DNA from: Fibrobacter succinogenes | Lineage (GTDB): Bacteria; Fibrobacterota; Fibrobacteria; Fibrobacterales; Fibrobacteraceae | Direction of reading: 5' to 3' | Assembly (NCBI GenBank): GCA_902794535.1 | Contig: CADBHQ010000035.1 | Location: 20,842 to 84,841 of the forward strand | DNA length: 64,000 bases | In this document: positions 25,968-34,463 of the stretch, in pieces | How positions within the stretch are numbered: position 1 is the first letter of the stretch | Layout: each line of letters opens with the position of its first letter | Program-made: the position numbers and the translations under genes | Notes under the pieces: model-generated | Told to the model about the DNA's origin: nothing | Database searches by the model: none | Seen by the model: only the letters and a program-made list of their open reading frames with translations

Positions 25968-27083
25968 CTACCTCACAACTTTCACCCGTTTCCCGTTTTT
26001 GAGCTGGTGTGTGGTGGCGTCGGGGAGGGTGTTTTTGCGGCCGACGAGTGTGCCGTCGATTCGGTAGGTTTCAACAGGGGCAATTGTGGCGCGATTCTGT
26101 GTTCGCTGCAAAATGCGCTCGGAGCCTTGTCCGCAGCTTTCGCCGTCGCATGTATCGCGGACGGTCGAGTCCGAAACAGCTGCTTTCGCGGAAATTGCGA
26201 TGGAATCTGTCGATATGGTGAAGTTGTCGTAGCGGATAAAGCAATCGTGGGTGGGGGCCCATTCTGCGCTGCTTCCGCCGTGGAAGGTAGAGAGGTAGAA
26301 CTTGTCGACTTTCACGGTGTCGTAGTCGCGGAGCCTGAGCGTATCTACATCGAGTGCGAGTTCGCCGTCAAACCATGTCTGCACGCGTCCGTTCTTGTCG
26401 CCGTTGCCGGGAGAGGCAATGGTATTCATGCTTACCTTGTTTACAATGCGGTGCCAGGTGCCGGTGGTGAACTTCTTTTGCGGAATGGTGCCGTTCAAAT
26501 CCCACTTGAAGTCGTCGCCGTATACAGAACTTTGGCCCATAAAGTAGATGAGCTGCACGGCGTTGCCGTCTTTGCGCCACATGATGCGCGCGCTCCAGCC
26601 GTCGCCGGTTTCGGGCATGGCGTTGCCGGTGTAGCACTTGCCGCCGCATAGGCCGGGGAGCTTGCCGCCCAGCTGGAACTCGAACCCGTCTTCAAAAAAT
26701 ATGTCGTAGGCGCTCCACATGGTGTCGGCGGTTTTCACGAGGGGCTGGATAATTTGCGCGGCGCAGGCGGGGGTGTCGTTGTCGTTCGGGCCCACGCAAC
26801 CCTTGGGGTACTTGAGCTGCAGTACGTTGCCGTGTTCTTTGCCGTCGTACACGATTTTGGAATTTTCGCCATTATTCTTGTCCATGGCGTACCACCAGCT
26901 TTTATCGTAGTCGTTGCGCTTGAAGTCTTCCTTGGCCTCCGCATTGCCGTACACGCCGACTTCGCGGTTCTCGAAGTTCACGAACGAGACGGTGTCGGAG
27001 GCCGTTTGCGCGAAGGCGGGCGCTTGAGTAAGCGCGGTGACGGCGAATGCTGCGACGAAGGTGCGGTGGATTTTCATACTCAT
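25968..27083 (-). CDS. Secreted polysaccharide lyase family 14-like protein
   Basis: About 371 aa with a signal peptide (MKIHRTFVAAFAVTALTQAPAFAQ). The body has features of the PL14-like beta-jelly-roll: LQLKYPKGCVGPND, SAYDIFFEDGFEFQLGGKLPGL, WSARIMWRKDG...LIYFMGQ, TGTWHRIVNKVSMNT, and DKFYLSTFHGGSSAEWAPTHDCFIRYDNFTI. PL14 enzymes cleave alginate or glucuronans by beta-elimination (family knowledge); the substrate here is not determined. The last 30 residues (YRIDGTLVGRKNTLPDATTHQLKNGKRVKVVR) look like a short C-terminal sorting or basic domain used by Fibrobacter secreted proteins. Start choice between two ATGs six bases apart is open. Confidence 0.75.
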   Translation of the reverse strand: MSMKIHRTFVAAFAVTALTQAPAFAQTASDTVSFVNFENREVGVYGNAEAKEDFKRNDYDKSWWYAMDKNNGENSKIVYDGKEHGNVLQLKYPKGCVGPNDNDTPACAAQIIQPLVKTADTMWSAYDIFFEDGFEFQLGGKLPGLCGGKCYTGNAMPETGDGWSARIMWRKDGNAVQLIYFMGQSSVYGDDFKWDLNGTIPQKKFTTGTWHRIVNKVSMNTIASPGNGDKNGRVQTWFDGELALDVDTLRLRDYDTVKVDKFYLSTFHGGSSAEWAPTHDCFIRYDNFTISTDSIAISAKAAVSDSTVRDTCDGESCGQGSERILQRTQNRATIAPVETYRIDGTLVGRKNTLPDATTHQLKNGKRVKVVR

Positions 27084-27132
27084 GCTTTTAAAATAATCTT
27101 TTTTGGCTGGCATTAAACTATCTTTTTAATGT

Positions 27133-27342
27133 ATGGCCGATTTACTTGACGAAAAACACAATGAAAGTGGCACGAACCTTGCCGCAGCCCGAACTTCAGC
27201 AGACACCGCTGCCGAGGCTCGCAAGGCACGCATCAAGAAGATGCGCGGATGGCTTTCTCCGCGCGATACCGTGGCCGACGACTTTGGCCCCGAAGATGCC
27301 GCCCTCTATTACGGCGAAGGGCATTCCGGCTGGAACCGCTAG
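27133..27342 (+). CDS. Small hypothetical protein, 69 aa
   Basis: The ORF begins ATGGCCGATTTACTTG in the short divergent gap after the PL14-like gene. The product is hydrophilic, with an Ala/Arg-rich helix (AARTSADTAAEARKARIKKM) and an acidic C-terminus ending GEGHSGWNR. Codon use is host-like. There is no strong ribosome site and no recognised domain. It is probably real, since the composition is protein-like and the strand is otherwise empty, but unproven. Confidence 0.45.
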   Translation: MADLLDEKHNESGTNLAAARTSADTAAEARKARIKKMRGWLSPRDTVADDFGPEDAALYYGEGHSGWNR

Positions 27343-27369
27343 CGTTGGCGGCTTGTTTAGCCGCAACCT

Positions 27370-27918
27370 TTATTCTAGAATTACCTTGTAGGCTTCGACT
27401 AATTTTTCGAGCGATACGGCGCAGTTGGCGGGCGAGGTGGAGGGGAGTTTGACGGCGTCCATTCCGACATCCTTGGCGCAGAGTTTCTGGTACAGTTTGT
27501 GGGCGGTGGCTCCGGTGCAAAAAATGTGCGTGACTTTTGACTTTTTCACGAGATCTTTTATGTTGTTTACAACGGGGTCTTCGATGCTGGTGTCGCTTGC
27601 GCCCACGATGGTGCAGCTGTCCAGAACATCCCACAGTGCTACGTGATGCTTTTTGAGCATAGCCTTCTTTTGCGCGATGGTTTCGGGGGCGCCTTTAGGG
27701 AATTCCTCGCCGAGCACGATTGCCATGACTTTCCAGAATCTATTTTGCGGGTGCCCGTAGTAGAATGCCATTTCGCGCGACTTGGGCGAGGGTATGGAGC
27801 CGAGCAACAGCACGCGGGATTCGCGGTCGTATAGGGCCGGGAACTCGTGCGTCACATGCGTGCGTTCATTTTTGATTCGCGCGGCATTACTAGTGGCTTT
27901 GCTTGCGGGCTTTTTCAT
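27370..27918 (-). CDS. DNA-deoxyinosine glycosylase (uracil-DNA glycosylase superfamily, HDG type)
   Basis: 182 aa. Early motif RVLLLGSIPSPKSREMAFYYGHPQNRFWKV is typical of family 6 (hypoxanthine-DNA glycosylase), with Asn in the position contacting the base. HVALWDVLDSC follows, and the second active-site motif is LPSTSPAN near residue 160. It removes deaminated adenine (hypoxanthine) or related lesions from DNA as the first step of base excision repair. I start at ATG 27918; a GTG two codons upstream is the alternative. It diverges from the phosphatase gene at 27945 with 26 nt between starts, so the promoters overlap. Confidence 0.8.
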   Translation of the reverse strand: MKKPASKATSNAARIKNERTHVTHEFPALYDRESRVLLLGSIPSPKSREMAFYYGHPQNRFWKVMAIVLGEEFPKGAPETIAQKKAMLKKHHVALWDVLDSCTIVGASDTSIEDPVVNNIKDLVKKSKVTHIFCTGATAHKLYQKLCAKDVGMDAVKLPSTSPANCAVSLEKLVEAYKVILE

Positions 27919-27944
27919 GGACACAAAAATACTATTTTTGCCTT

Positions 27945-28424
27945 ATGAAAATCAAGATTCTGTTTGTGTGCCACGGGAACATTTGCCGAAGCCCGATGGC
28001 TGAATTCGTGATGAAAAAGATGGTACGGGATTTGCCTGCTGAATCGTTAGCGGATGTAGAATTCGAAATTGCGAGTGCCGCGACGAGTACTGAAGAAATC
28101 GGGAATCCGGTGTACCCGCCGGCACGCCGCATGCTTGTCACGCACGGAATCGATTGCAGCGGAAAGACGGCGCGCCAGATGACGGCGTGCGACTACGAGT
28201 ATTACGACTATATCGTGCTCATGGACCGTAACAATTTGCGTAACCTCCGCTGGATTTTGCCGGGCGATCTCCAAAAAGACCCGAAAGGCAAAATTTCGCT
28301 TCTGATGGATTGGGTGGGCAAGAGCCGCGATGTGGCGGACCCCTGGTATACAGGCGATTTTCAGGCCACTTGGGACGATGTGAACGAGGGTTGCAAGGCG
28401 ATGCTGGCCCAGATTCTGCGATAG
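27945..28424 (+). CDS. Low-molecular-weight protein-tyrosine phosphatase
   Basis: 159 aa, normal family length. The P-loop VCHGNICRSP has the catalytic Cys9 and Arg15 of CX5RS. The general acid lies in DPWYTGDF (Asp132), and YDYIVLMD is the conserved strand before it. It hydrolyses phosphotyrosine or arginine phosphate; in bacteria it often pairs with a tyrosine kinase for capsule export, none of which is adjacent. ATG 27945 is chosen because the P-loop must start near residue 9; the upstream extension lies inside the divergent gene. Confidence 0.9.
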   Translation: MKIKILFVCHGNICRSPMAEFVMKKMVRDLPAESLADVEFEIASAATSTEEIGNPVYPPARRMLVTHGIDCSGKTARQMTACDYEYYDYIVLMDRNNLRNLRWILPGDLQKDPKGKISLLMDWVGKSRDVADPWYTGDFQATWDDVNEGCKAMLAQILR

Positions 28425-28466
28425 ACTCGGCAATAGGCCCTTGTTTCAAGACTAAACGATTCTGAA

Positions 28467-28483
28467 TTGGCATGCAATTTGCT
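28467..28483 (+). promoter_or_regulatory. Possible sigma-54 (-24/-12) promoter upstream of secA
   Basis: TTGGCATGCAATTTGCT matches the consensus TTGGCACG-N4-TTGCT with one mismatch and correct 4-nt spacing between the two blocks. It would start a transcript with a leader of about 55 nt before ATG 28550. A sigma-54 activator gene lies at 61741-62640, though no link is shown. An essential gene under sigma-54 alone would be unusual. Confidence 0.35.
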
Positions 28484-28607
28484 AAATTCTCCCCGTAAAT
28501 TTTTAATCAGAGACCGCGGGCAGTGCCCTCGGCCGTAAAAAGGAAAAAGATGAGCATAGTCGATATTTGGTACCCCGCACGAACGTAAAGTCAAGCAGCT
28601 GCGCCCG

Positions 28608-31502
28608 GTGATTGCCGAAATCCATAAGGCCCGCGAAGCCCTGGAAGCTTTGGATGACGCCGCCCTTGCCGCAAAGAGTGCGGAATTCCGCGAAAAGCTC
28701 AAGAATGGCGCTACCCTTGACGATATCAAGGTCGAAGCCTTTGCCGTGTGCCAAGAAGCTTGCGACCGCCGTCTGGGTATCTTCAACATCTTCAAGCCCG
28801 AAAACAACTTCGACTTTAGCCGCCTGGGCCCCGAGCTTCAGGATGCCGTGAATGCTGCGAAGGCTGAACTTGCCGCTGGCAAGAACGAATGGGAAGTCTA
28901 CCTGCCCGCCTCTGTGTACGCAAAGGTCCGCGAACTTTACCCCGAATCGGTGAAGCCGTTCCGCATGATGCCTTTCGACGTGCAGATGATTGGCGGCCTC
29001 GTGCTCCACGAAGGCGCCATCGCCGAAATGGCGACCGGTGAAGGTAAGACTCTTGCTGCAGCCCTCCCGGTTTACCTGAATGGTCTTTCTGGCCACGGTG
29101 TGCACGTGGTGACCGTGAACGACTACCTCGCAGGCCGTGACGCCAAGCAGATGGGTATGGTCTATAAGTTCCTCGGACTTACGGTGGGCCTGATTGTGAA
29201 TGGCCTTACCCCCGAAGAACGCCGCGTGAGCTACAATAGCGACGTGACTTACGGTACCAACAACGAATTCGGCTTCGACTACCTGCGCGACAACATGGCT
29301 GTGGAACCCAACCAGCTGGTGCAGCGTGAACTGAACTTCTGTATCGTCGACGAAGTGGACTCCATCTTGATCGACGAAGCCCGTACGCCGCTTATTATTA
29401 GTGGTCCGGCCGAAGACGCTACTGAAAAGTACGCTAAGGCCAACGAAATCGCCAAGCAGCTCATTAAGAACAAGGACTTCTCGGTCGACGAAAAGGACAA
29501 GAACATCCAGCTGACCGAAAAGGGCGTGAACCACATTCAGGAACTCATGCACATCACGAACCTGTACGGCGAACATGCCGACTGGGTGCACTTCTTGGAT
29601 AACGCCCTCAAGGCCTGGTACCTTTACGAAAAGGACGTGGACTACATCGTCCGCGATACCGAAATCATCATCGTCGACGAAAACACGGGCCGTCTTATGG
29701 AAGGCCGCCGCTACAGCAACGGTATGCACCAGGCTATCGAAGCCAAGGAAGGCGTGCAGATTCGTCGCGAAAACCAGACGCTTGCAACGATTACGTTCCA
29801 GAACTACTTCCGCATGTACAAGAAGCTTTCGGGTATGACGGGTACTGCCGAAACCGAAGCAACGGAATTCATCAAGATTTACAACATGAATACTTGGGTG
29901 ATTCCGACCAACAAGCCCTGCATTCGTAAGGACCTGCAGGACATGGTGTACAAGTCTGAAGATGCCAAGTGGCGCGCCATTGTGGCTGAAATTAAGGAAC
30001 GTCACGAAAAAGGCCAGCCGCTCCTCGTTGGTACGGCATCCATTGAAAAGTCCGAACATTTGCATGGCCTCCTCGAAAAGGAAGGCATTCCGCACGAAGT
30101 TTTGAACGCTAAGAACCATGGCCGCGAAGCTGAAATCATTCAGTATGCCGGTCACAAGGACAAGGTGACGATTGCAACCAACATGGCCGGTCGTGGTACC
30201 GACATTGCCCTTGGCCCGGGAGTTACCGAGCTTGGCGGTTTGCATGTGCTTGGCACCGAACGTCATGAATCTCGCCGTATCGACAACCAGCTGCGTGGTC
30301 GTTCCGGCCGTCAGGGCGACCCGGGTTCTAGCCAGTATTTCTTGAGCCTCGATGATAACCTGATGCGTATCTTCGGTGGCGATAGCGTGAAGAACTTGAT
30401 GACCCGTTTTGGCGTGGGCGAAGACGAAGTGATTACTCACCCGATCGTGTCCCGCTCGATTCGTGGTGCCCAGCGCCGCGTGGAAGGCCAGAGCTTCGAT
30501 ATTCGTAAGCACTTGCTCGACTACGATAACGTGATGAATGAACAGCGTAAGGTGATTTACGGCCTGCGCCGCCGCATTCTGAACGGCGAAGACATCAGTG
30601 AAGAAATCATGAACCGTATCGAAGATGCCTGCGACATTAAGGTGTCAGCCTACATTCCGGCCAAGACTTACGCCGAAGCCTGGAACTTGGAAGGCCTGCA
30701 CATTGACTTGCAGCGTAGCCTCGGTATGGAATACAGCCTCACGCTCGAAGAAGCCATGAGCAAGACGCCGGAACAGGTGCTCGATGAAATCATCGCACTC
30801 TGCAAGGCCCGCTACGACAAGCTCACGAAGATTATTCCGGAAGCTGACTTCCGCCAGATTGAACGCCGCTTCTTGTTGATGACCATTGACCAGGTGTGGA
30901 AGGAACACTTGTACGCCATGGACCAGCTGAAGGATTCTATCCGTTTCCACGGATACGCCCAGAAGGACCCGCTGATGGTTTACAAGAACGAAGGCTTCAA
31001 GATGTTCGAAGGCTGCATGGAAAAGATTGCAACGCTCACTGCGCTCCGCATTCTGAACATCCGCATTACGCTTCCGAACGGTGTGACTGTTTCTCCGGAC
31101 CAGTTGCAGCTTAAGAGCCAGGAACAGATTGACGCTGAACGCAAGGCCGCTGAAGAAGCTCAGGCCGCTGCCGCTCAGAACGCTGCAGAATCTGCCGAAG
31201 TTCCGGCTGAAGCCCCTGCCGAAGAAAATTCTGCCGAACAGATGAGTGCCGAAGGCGCGAAGCCCGCAGGCCTCGCAGGCCAAGCCGCTACTTCTGAAAC
31301 GAATGCAATTTCTGAGGAACAGCAGGCTAAGCCGATGCCGCAGTCCGCACTGCCGGGTACTCGCCCGGGTGTGAATCCGGCCATGCTCGCCGCCGCTCGT
31401 CGCCGCGCTCAACAGCAGGCTCCGAAGCTCGGCCGCAATGACCTTTGCTGGTGCGGTTCTGGCCTCAAGTACAAGAAGTGCCACGGCAAGGACGCTGAAT
31501 AA
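28608..31502 (+). CDS. secA: SecA, preprotein translocase ATPase (5' end apparently frameshifted)
   Basis: Motor of the Sec export pathway: it binds SecYEG and pushes unfolded preproteins through using ATP. 964 aa from GTG 28608. Walker A MATGEGKTLAAALP, DEVDSILIDEARTPL, the helicase II region ATNMAGRGTDIALG and QLRGRSGRQGDPGSS are intact. The C-terminus carries the SEC-C zinc site RNDLCWCGSGLKYKKCHG. Homologues have about 20 more N-terminal residues, and these are visible in frame from 28560 (SIFGTPHERKVKQLRP). The ATG with the good ribosome site (AAAAAGG, ATG 28550) is in another frame and stops after 12 codons. Either a sequence error or a real change exists at 28550-28565. Confidence 0.95.
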   Translation: MIAEIHKAREALEALDDAALAAKSAEFREKLKNGATLDDIKVEAFAVCQEACDRRLGIFNIFKPENNFDFSRLGPELQDAVNAAKAELAAGKNEWEVYLPASVYAKVRELYPESVKPFRMMPFDVQMIGGLVLHEGAIAEMATGEGKTLAAALPVYLNGLSGHGVHVVTVNDYLAGRDAKQMGMVYKFLGLTVGLIVNGLTPEERRVSYNSDVTYGTNNEFGFDYLRDNMAVEPNQLVQRELNFCIVDEVDSILIDEARTPLIISGPAEDATEKYAKANEIAKQLIKNKDFSVDEKDKNIQLTEKGVNHIQELMHITNLYGEHADWVHFLDNALKAWYLYEKDVDYIVRDTEIIIVDENTGRLMEGRRYSNGMHQAIEAKEGVQIRRENQTLATITFQNYFRMYKKLSGMTGTAETEATEFIKIYNMNTWVIPTNKPCIRKDLQDMVYKSEDAKWRAIVAEIKERHEKGQPLLVGTASIEKSEHLHGLLEKEGIPHEVLNAKNHGREAEIIQYAGHKDKVTIATNMAGRGTDIALGPGVTELGGLHVLGTERHESRRIDNQLRGRSGRQGDPGSSQYFLSLDDNLMRIFGGDSVKNLMTRFGVGEDEVITHPIVSRSIRGAQRRVEGQSFDIRKHLLDYDNVMNEQRKVIYGLRRRILNGEDISEEIMNRIEDACDIKVSAYIPAKTYAEAWNLEGLHIDLQRSLGMEYSLTLEEAMSKTPEQVLDEIIALCKARYDKLTKIIPEADFRQIERRFLLMTIDQVWKEHLYAMDQLKDSIRFHGYAQKDPLMVYKNEGFKMFEGCMEKIATLTALRILNIRITLPNGVTVSPDQLQLKSQEQIDAERKAAEEAQAAAAQNAAESAEVPAEAPAEENSAEQMSAEGAKPAGLAGQAATSETNAISEEQQAKPMPQSALPGTRPGVNPAMLAAARRRAQQQAPKLGRNDLCWCGSGLKYKKCHGKDAE

Positions 31503-31562
31503 TCGCCATTAGTCGCGACTAAAAGTTGCCCTAAAAGCGCCTGCGTTTAAAAGCAAATAAAT

Positions 31563-31593
31563 CCCGATGTCATACGGCATCGGGACATTTTTT
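31563..31593 (+). terminator. Terminator after secA
   Basis: CCCGATGTC-ATAC-GGCATCGGG forms a 9-bp stem with one G-T pair, followed by ACATTTTTT. It lies 61 nt after the secA stop. Confidence 0.75.
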
Positions 31594-31627
31594 CAGTAAG
31601 AAAAAAACAAGAAGTATTTTAATACCT

Positions 31628-31670
31628 GGGGTGTTGTGATGTTGACAACACCCCCTGCGCCAAGTTATAT
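31628..31670 (+). promoter_or_regulatory. Near-consensus sigma-70 promoter overlapping an inverted repeat
   Basis: TTGACA at 31642-31647, a 17-nt spacer and TTATAT at 31665-31670 make a strong promoter. The -35 lies inside a perfect 10-bp inverted repeat, GGGGTGTTGT-N7-ACAACACCCC (31628-31654), which could be an operator. It faces the small ORF at 31712. Confidence 0.7.
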
Positions 31671-31711
31671 TTAGGGCCGTTGTGTATAGCAGTAGCTATA
31701 CGGGGGTGTTT

Positions 31712-31837
31712 ATGTTTTCATGTGAAGTCGATTGCTCGACGATAATCATGTTCGCGGAACTAGCTGGGGCTGTAGTTCTTGAACTTCTGATACTTTTTTA
31801 TCTAGATCGCGCCATTAAATCTGACGACAATCGTTAA
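31712..31837 (+). CDS. Small single-span membrane protein, 41 aa
   Basis: A 42-codon ORF from ATG 31712 to TAA 31837, too short for ordinary gene lists. The product starts MFSCEVDC, has one hydrophobic helix (IIMFAELAGAVVLELLILFYL, interrupted by single Glu residues) and a charged end DRAIKSDDNR. GGGGGTG lies just upstream as a possible ribosome site. A perfect hairpin GTATAGC-AGTA-GCTATAC (31684-31701) sits directly before it and could control translation. With its own strong promoter and leader it resembles small type I toxin or membrane stress peptide genes. No antisense RNA is evident by eye. Function inferred only. Confidence 0.55.
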   Translation: MFSCEVDCSTIIMFAELAGAVVLELLILFYLDRAIKSDDNR

Positions 31838-31860
31838 AAGCTGTCTTTAATTTTCAGCGA

Positions 31861-32883
31861 TTAGGCTTGCGCAATGAAGTCCAGATAAAGCTTCTGGGCC
31901 TTAGCATCGTACATCACTACGTCGTAGAGTTCGCCGTCTTTGCCGGTACGCGATTCCACGAAGAGTCCGCTCATGGAGCCCTTTTCGGTGGGCAGGAATG
32001 CGCTGCGGCCTTCGGGCGATGTCTTGAATTCAAGGTAGCCTTGTTCCACGTACCAGTCGCGAATGACCTTGTAGTAGATGCGTTCCATGTTGTCGCTTAC
32101 AAGTGCGTTCAGGCGGCGCGCGATTTCGCTTACGGGCACGGGCGTGTCTTCAGTGGGGTATTCGTTCAACTGTTCGGCGGTCAGGTGGAATTTTTCCTTC
32201 TGTACGCGCTTCGGGGCGTATTCCTGGTCGTCGTTCAGAGAATCCTGAGCCTGGTTTGCCTTGCGGGCGGCATAGCGTTCGTTTGCGATAGCGACACACT
32301 TTTGAATGTTGTCCAAAATGAACTGCTGTGCCTGTTGCCAGCACTGCGTATAAATGTTGTGGTGGCCGCGCAAATCCGATTCGCCCTTTTCGAATCCGTA
32401 AGATTCACCCTTTGCGGTGGGCAGGTTTGCTTCGGTGCCGTTTTCGGTAGATTGCCTTTCGAGAATACCTTCTTGCACCAGGAAGTTTGCCACGTCGGCA
32501 TACAGCAGGTGGTTCATGTTCTTGGGCAAGAGTTCGTTCACGTTGCGCACCACGCGAGAAATAGAAACCGGGTAATCGAAGAAACGGTAACCCTTCAGGG
32601 TTTCGGCGTCGATGGCCAAATCTTGCATGACGGGCTTTGCCTTTTTAACCGGGCGCTTTTCGAATTTTTCTCCCTGGAATTTTTCGTTCGGCATGGGAGC
32701 CACTTGGTCGTGGTTCAGCTGCTGCTGCAAAAGCGATGCGACGTAAGCCAGGCACTTGCTGATACGTTCCTGCTTGCAGGAGTCACCTTCGGGCAGAATT
32801 TCGTCTGTCAGGGGGTTGATTCCGCAAGAAAGCTTGCGCAAGTACATTTCGGCACGTTCAATAATCGCATTTTCAGAAGGCAT
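31861..32883 (-). CDS. Hypothetical protein with two repeated winged-helix-like domains
   Basis: 340 aa, cytoplasmic. The start MPSENAII is supported by GGAGT 7 nt upstream. The N-terminal 55 residues have the pattern YLRKLSCGINPLTDEILPEGD...ISKCLAYVASLL, seen in proteins associated with helicases and accessory regions (recollection, uncertain). Then two similar units occur: about 105-170 (PVSISRVVRNVNELL...LPTAKGESYGF) and about 250-315 (PVPVSEIARRLNALV...LPTEKGSMSGL). Each has a helix-helix-beta layout suggestive of DNA or protein binding. The gene has host-like codon use. No enzyme motif is visible. Confidence 0.65.
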   Translation of the reverse strand: MPSENAIIERAEMYLRKLSCGINPLTDEILPEGDSCKQERISKCLAYVASLLQQQLNHDQVAPMPNEKFQGEKFEKRPVKKAKPVMQDLAIDAETLKGYRFFDYPVSISRVVRNVNELLPKNMNHLLYADVANFLVQEGILERQSTENGTEANLPTAKGESYGFEKGESDLRGHHNIYTQCWQQAQQFILDNIQKCVAIANERYAARKANQAQDSLNDDQEYAPKRVQKEKFHLTAEQLNEYPTEDTPVPVSEIARRLNALVSDNMERIYYKVIRDWYVEQGYLEFKTSPEGRSAFLPTEKGSMSGLFVESRTGKDGELYDVVMYDAKAQKLYLDFIAQA

Positions 32884-32980
32884 AAAAAACTCCATTAGTT
32901 GCAAAAGGCGATGTAAAGATAGTATTTTCTTGGCGCCTCATAAATTTTTTCTACCTTTTTAAAGTACTTGTAAATTGATT

Positions 32981-33610
32981 ATGAAGACAGCGAAGCATTT
33001 TTTTAGTTTGGAAGGTATCGACGGGTCGGGCAAAACGACTCAGATCGATATGCTGATTGACGCCCTTACCAAAGAGGGATATTCTGTAGTGAAGTTGCGT
33101 GAGCCGGGTGGCGCAAAGATTTCGGAACGCGTGCGCGAGATTTTGCTGGACACGAGTTTCAAGGGAATCATGAGCGACAAAACTGAGCTCTTGTTGTACA
33201 ATGCAGCACGTGCGCAGGTGATTGCTGAAATTATTCAGCCCGCGCTTGATGCCGGCAAGATTGTGATTGCTGACAGATTCGCCTGGAGTACTTTTGCTTA
33301 CCAGGGTTATGCCCGCGGCTTGGGTGCTGACCTTGTGCAACGCCTGACAGAAATCACTTGCGACGGTTGCTTTCCGGAGCTGACCGTGGTGCTTGATATC
33401 GATGTGCAGCGGGGACGCGCGCGCACCGCGAAGCGGGGCGAGGCACCCGATCGACTCGAGAGCGAGAAGGCCGAATTTTTCGAGAGGGTGCGCAAGGGCT
33501 ACCTTGCCGCGGCCCGTGACTACAGCGACTGCGTTGCCGCCATTGATGCCGACCGTACGCCTGACGCCGTATTTGCTGACCTTTACAAGCTCGTGAAGGC
33601 TAGACTTTAG
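32981..33610 (+). CDS. tmk: Thymidylate kinase
   Basis: 209 aa, normal size. It phosphorylates dTMP to dTDP in dTTP synthesis. P-loop EGIDGSGKTTQ (residues 11-21), the substrate loop LREPGG and DR motif IADRFAWSTFAYQGYARG are intact, and RGEAPDRLESE forms the LID. ATG 32981 fits the family N-terminus; TTG at 32975 would add two residues. It is followed by a terminator and rsmA on the same strand. No unusual features. Confidence 0.95.
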   Translation: MKTAKHFFSLEGIDGSGKTTQIDMLIDALTKEGYSVVKLREPGGAKISERVREILLDTSFKGIMSDKTELLLYNAARAQVIAEIIQPALDAGKIVIADRFAWSTFAYQGYARGLGADLVQRLTEITCDGCFPELTVVLDIDVQRGRARTAKRGEAPDRLESEKAEFFERVRKGYLAAARDYSDCVAAIDADRTPDAVFADLYKLVKARL

Positions 33611-33635
33611 AAAAACTTTAAAGCATAACTTAAAT

Positions 33636-33666
33636 GGCCTGCAATTGAATTGCGGGCCTTTTATTT
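33636..33666 (+). terminator. Terminator between tmk and rsmA
   Basis: GGCCTGCAAT-TGA-ATTGCGGGCC forms a stem of about 10 bp with one mismatch, followed by TTTTATTTC. Confidence 0.65.
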
Positions 33667-33680
33667 CTATCTTTGAGGGT

Positions 33681-34460
33681 ATGGATAGAGCAAGACGCCG
33701 TAAATTTGGTCAGAACTTTCTGGATGTACCTACCGCCCAAATGATTGCGGGCGATTTGCCTGCGAATGCGGGCGACTGGGTGCTTGAAATTGGCCCTGGC
33801 CACGGCGCCCTTACTGAACACTTGCTTGAACGCGCCGTGGAACTCACTGCCGTCGAAATCGACGAGCAGTGCGTGGAATTTTTGCAACAAAAATTCCAGG
33901 GCCGCGAAAACTTCCATATCGAAAATATTGACTTTTTGAAGTTTGACTTGCAGGCGTTTTTAGATGCCCACGAAAAGCCTTGGGTCACGGGAAACTTGCC
34001 GTACAATGTGTCGACTGCGATTATCGCGGGCCTGATGCCCAAACTGCACCTGACCAAGGGCTTTATGGGAATGGTGCAGCTCGAAGTCGCCGAACGCATT
34101 TGCGCAAGCCCCTGCAGCAGCAATTACGGCAGCCTCTCTGTTCTGGTGTCCGCTTACGCCGACACGCAGATTCTCCGCAAGATTGGGCCCGAGCATTTTA
34201 CCCCACGCCCCAATGTGGACAGCGCTACCATGCTCTTGACGCCCAAGGCAGACGCGCTCCAAGCTCCTGAAGGCTTTTTTGATTTTGTGCGCGCCGCCTT
34301 CACCCAAAAGCGTAAAACCCTTGCCAATTCGTTCGGCCGCGCCTATGACAAAAAGAAAATCCAGGAAGCTATTGAGCTCCTGGATTATCCGACAACTGTT
34401 CGTGCCGAAGAACTTTCGCCTGCACAGTTCCTTGAATTCTACAAGGTGATTGTGGGCTAG
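33681..34460 (+). CDS. rsmA: 16S rRNA dimethyladenosine transferase RsmA (KsgA)
   Basis: 259 aa. It dimethylates two adjacent adenines near the 3' end of 16S rRNA during 30S maturation. The N-terminus RRKFGQNFLDVPTAQ is typical; AdoMet motif I is VLEIGPGHGALTEHLL (34-49) and motif IV is TGNLPYNVST (about 103-112). The C-terminal helical domain has FTPRPNVDSATM and AFTQKRKTLANSF. GAGGG before ATG 33681 supports the start, leaving out 12 codons that overlap the terminator. Confidence 0.95.
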   Translation: MDRARRRKFGQNFLDVPTAQMIAGDLPANAGDWVLEIGPGHGALTEHLLERAVELTAVEIDEQCVEFLQQKFQGRENFHIENIDFLKFDLQAFLDAHEKPWVTGNLPYNVSTAIIAGLMPKLHLTKGFMGMVQLEVAERICASPCSSNYGSLSVLVSAYADTQILRKIGPEHFTPRPNVDSATMLLTPKADALQAPEGFFDFVRAAFTQKRKTLANSFGRAYDKKKIQEAIELLDYPTTVRAEELSPAQFLEFYKVIVG

Positions 34461-34463
34461 TTT

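Noticed and set aside
28503..30512. Long minus-strand ORF opposite secA (669 codons)
   Set aside because: It is an antisense shadow: sequence is His/Val/Phe-rich, with no start signal and no domain.
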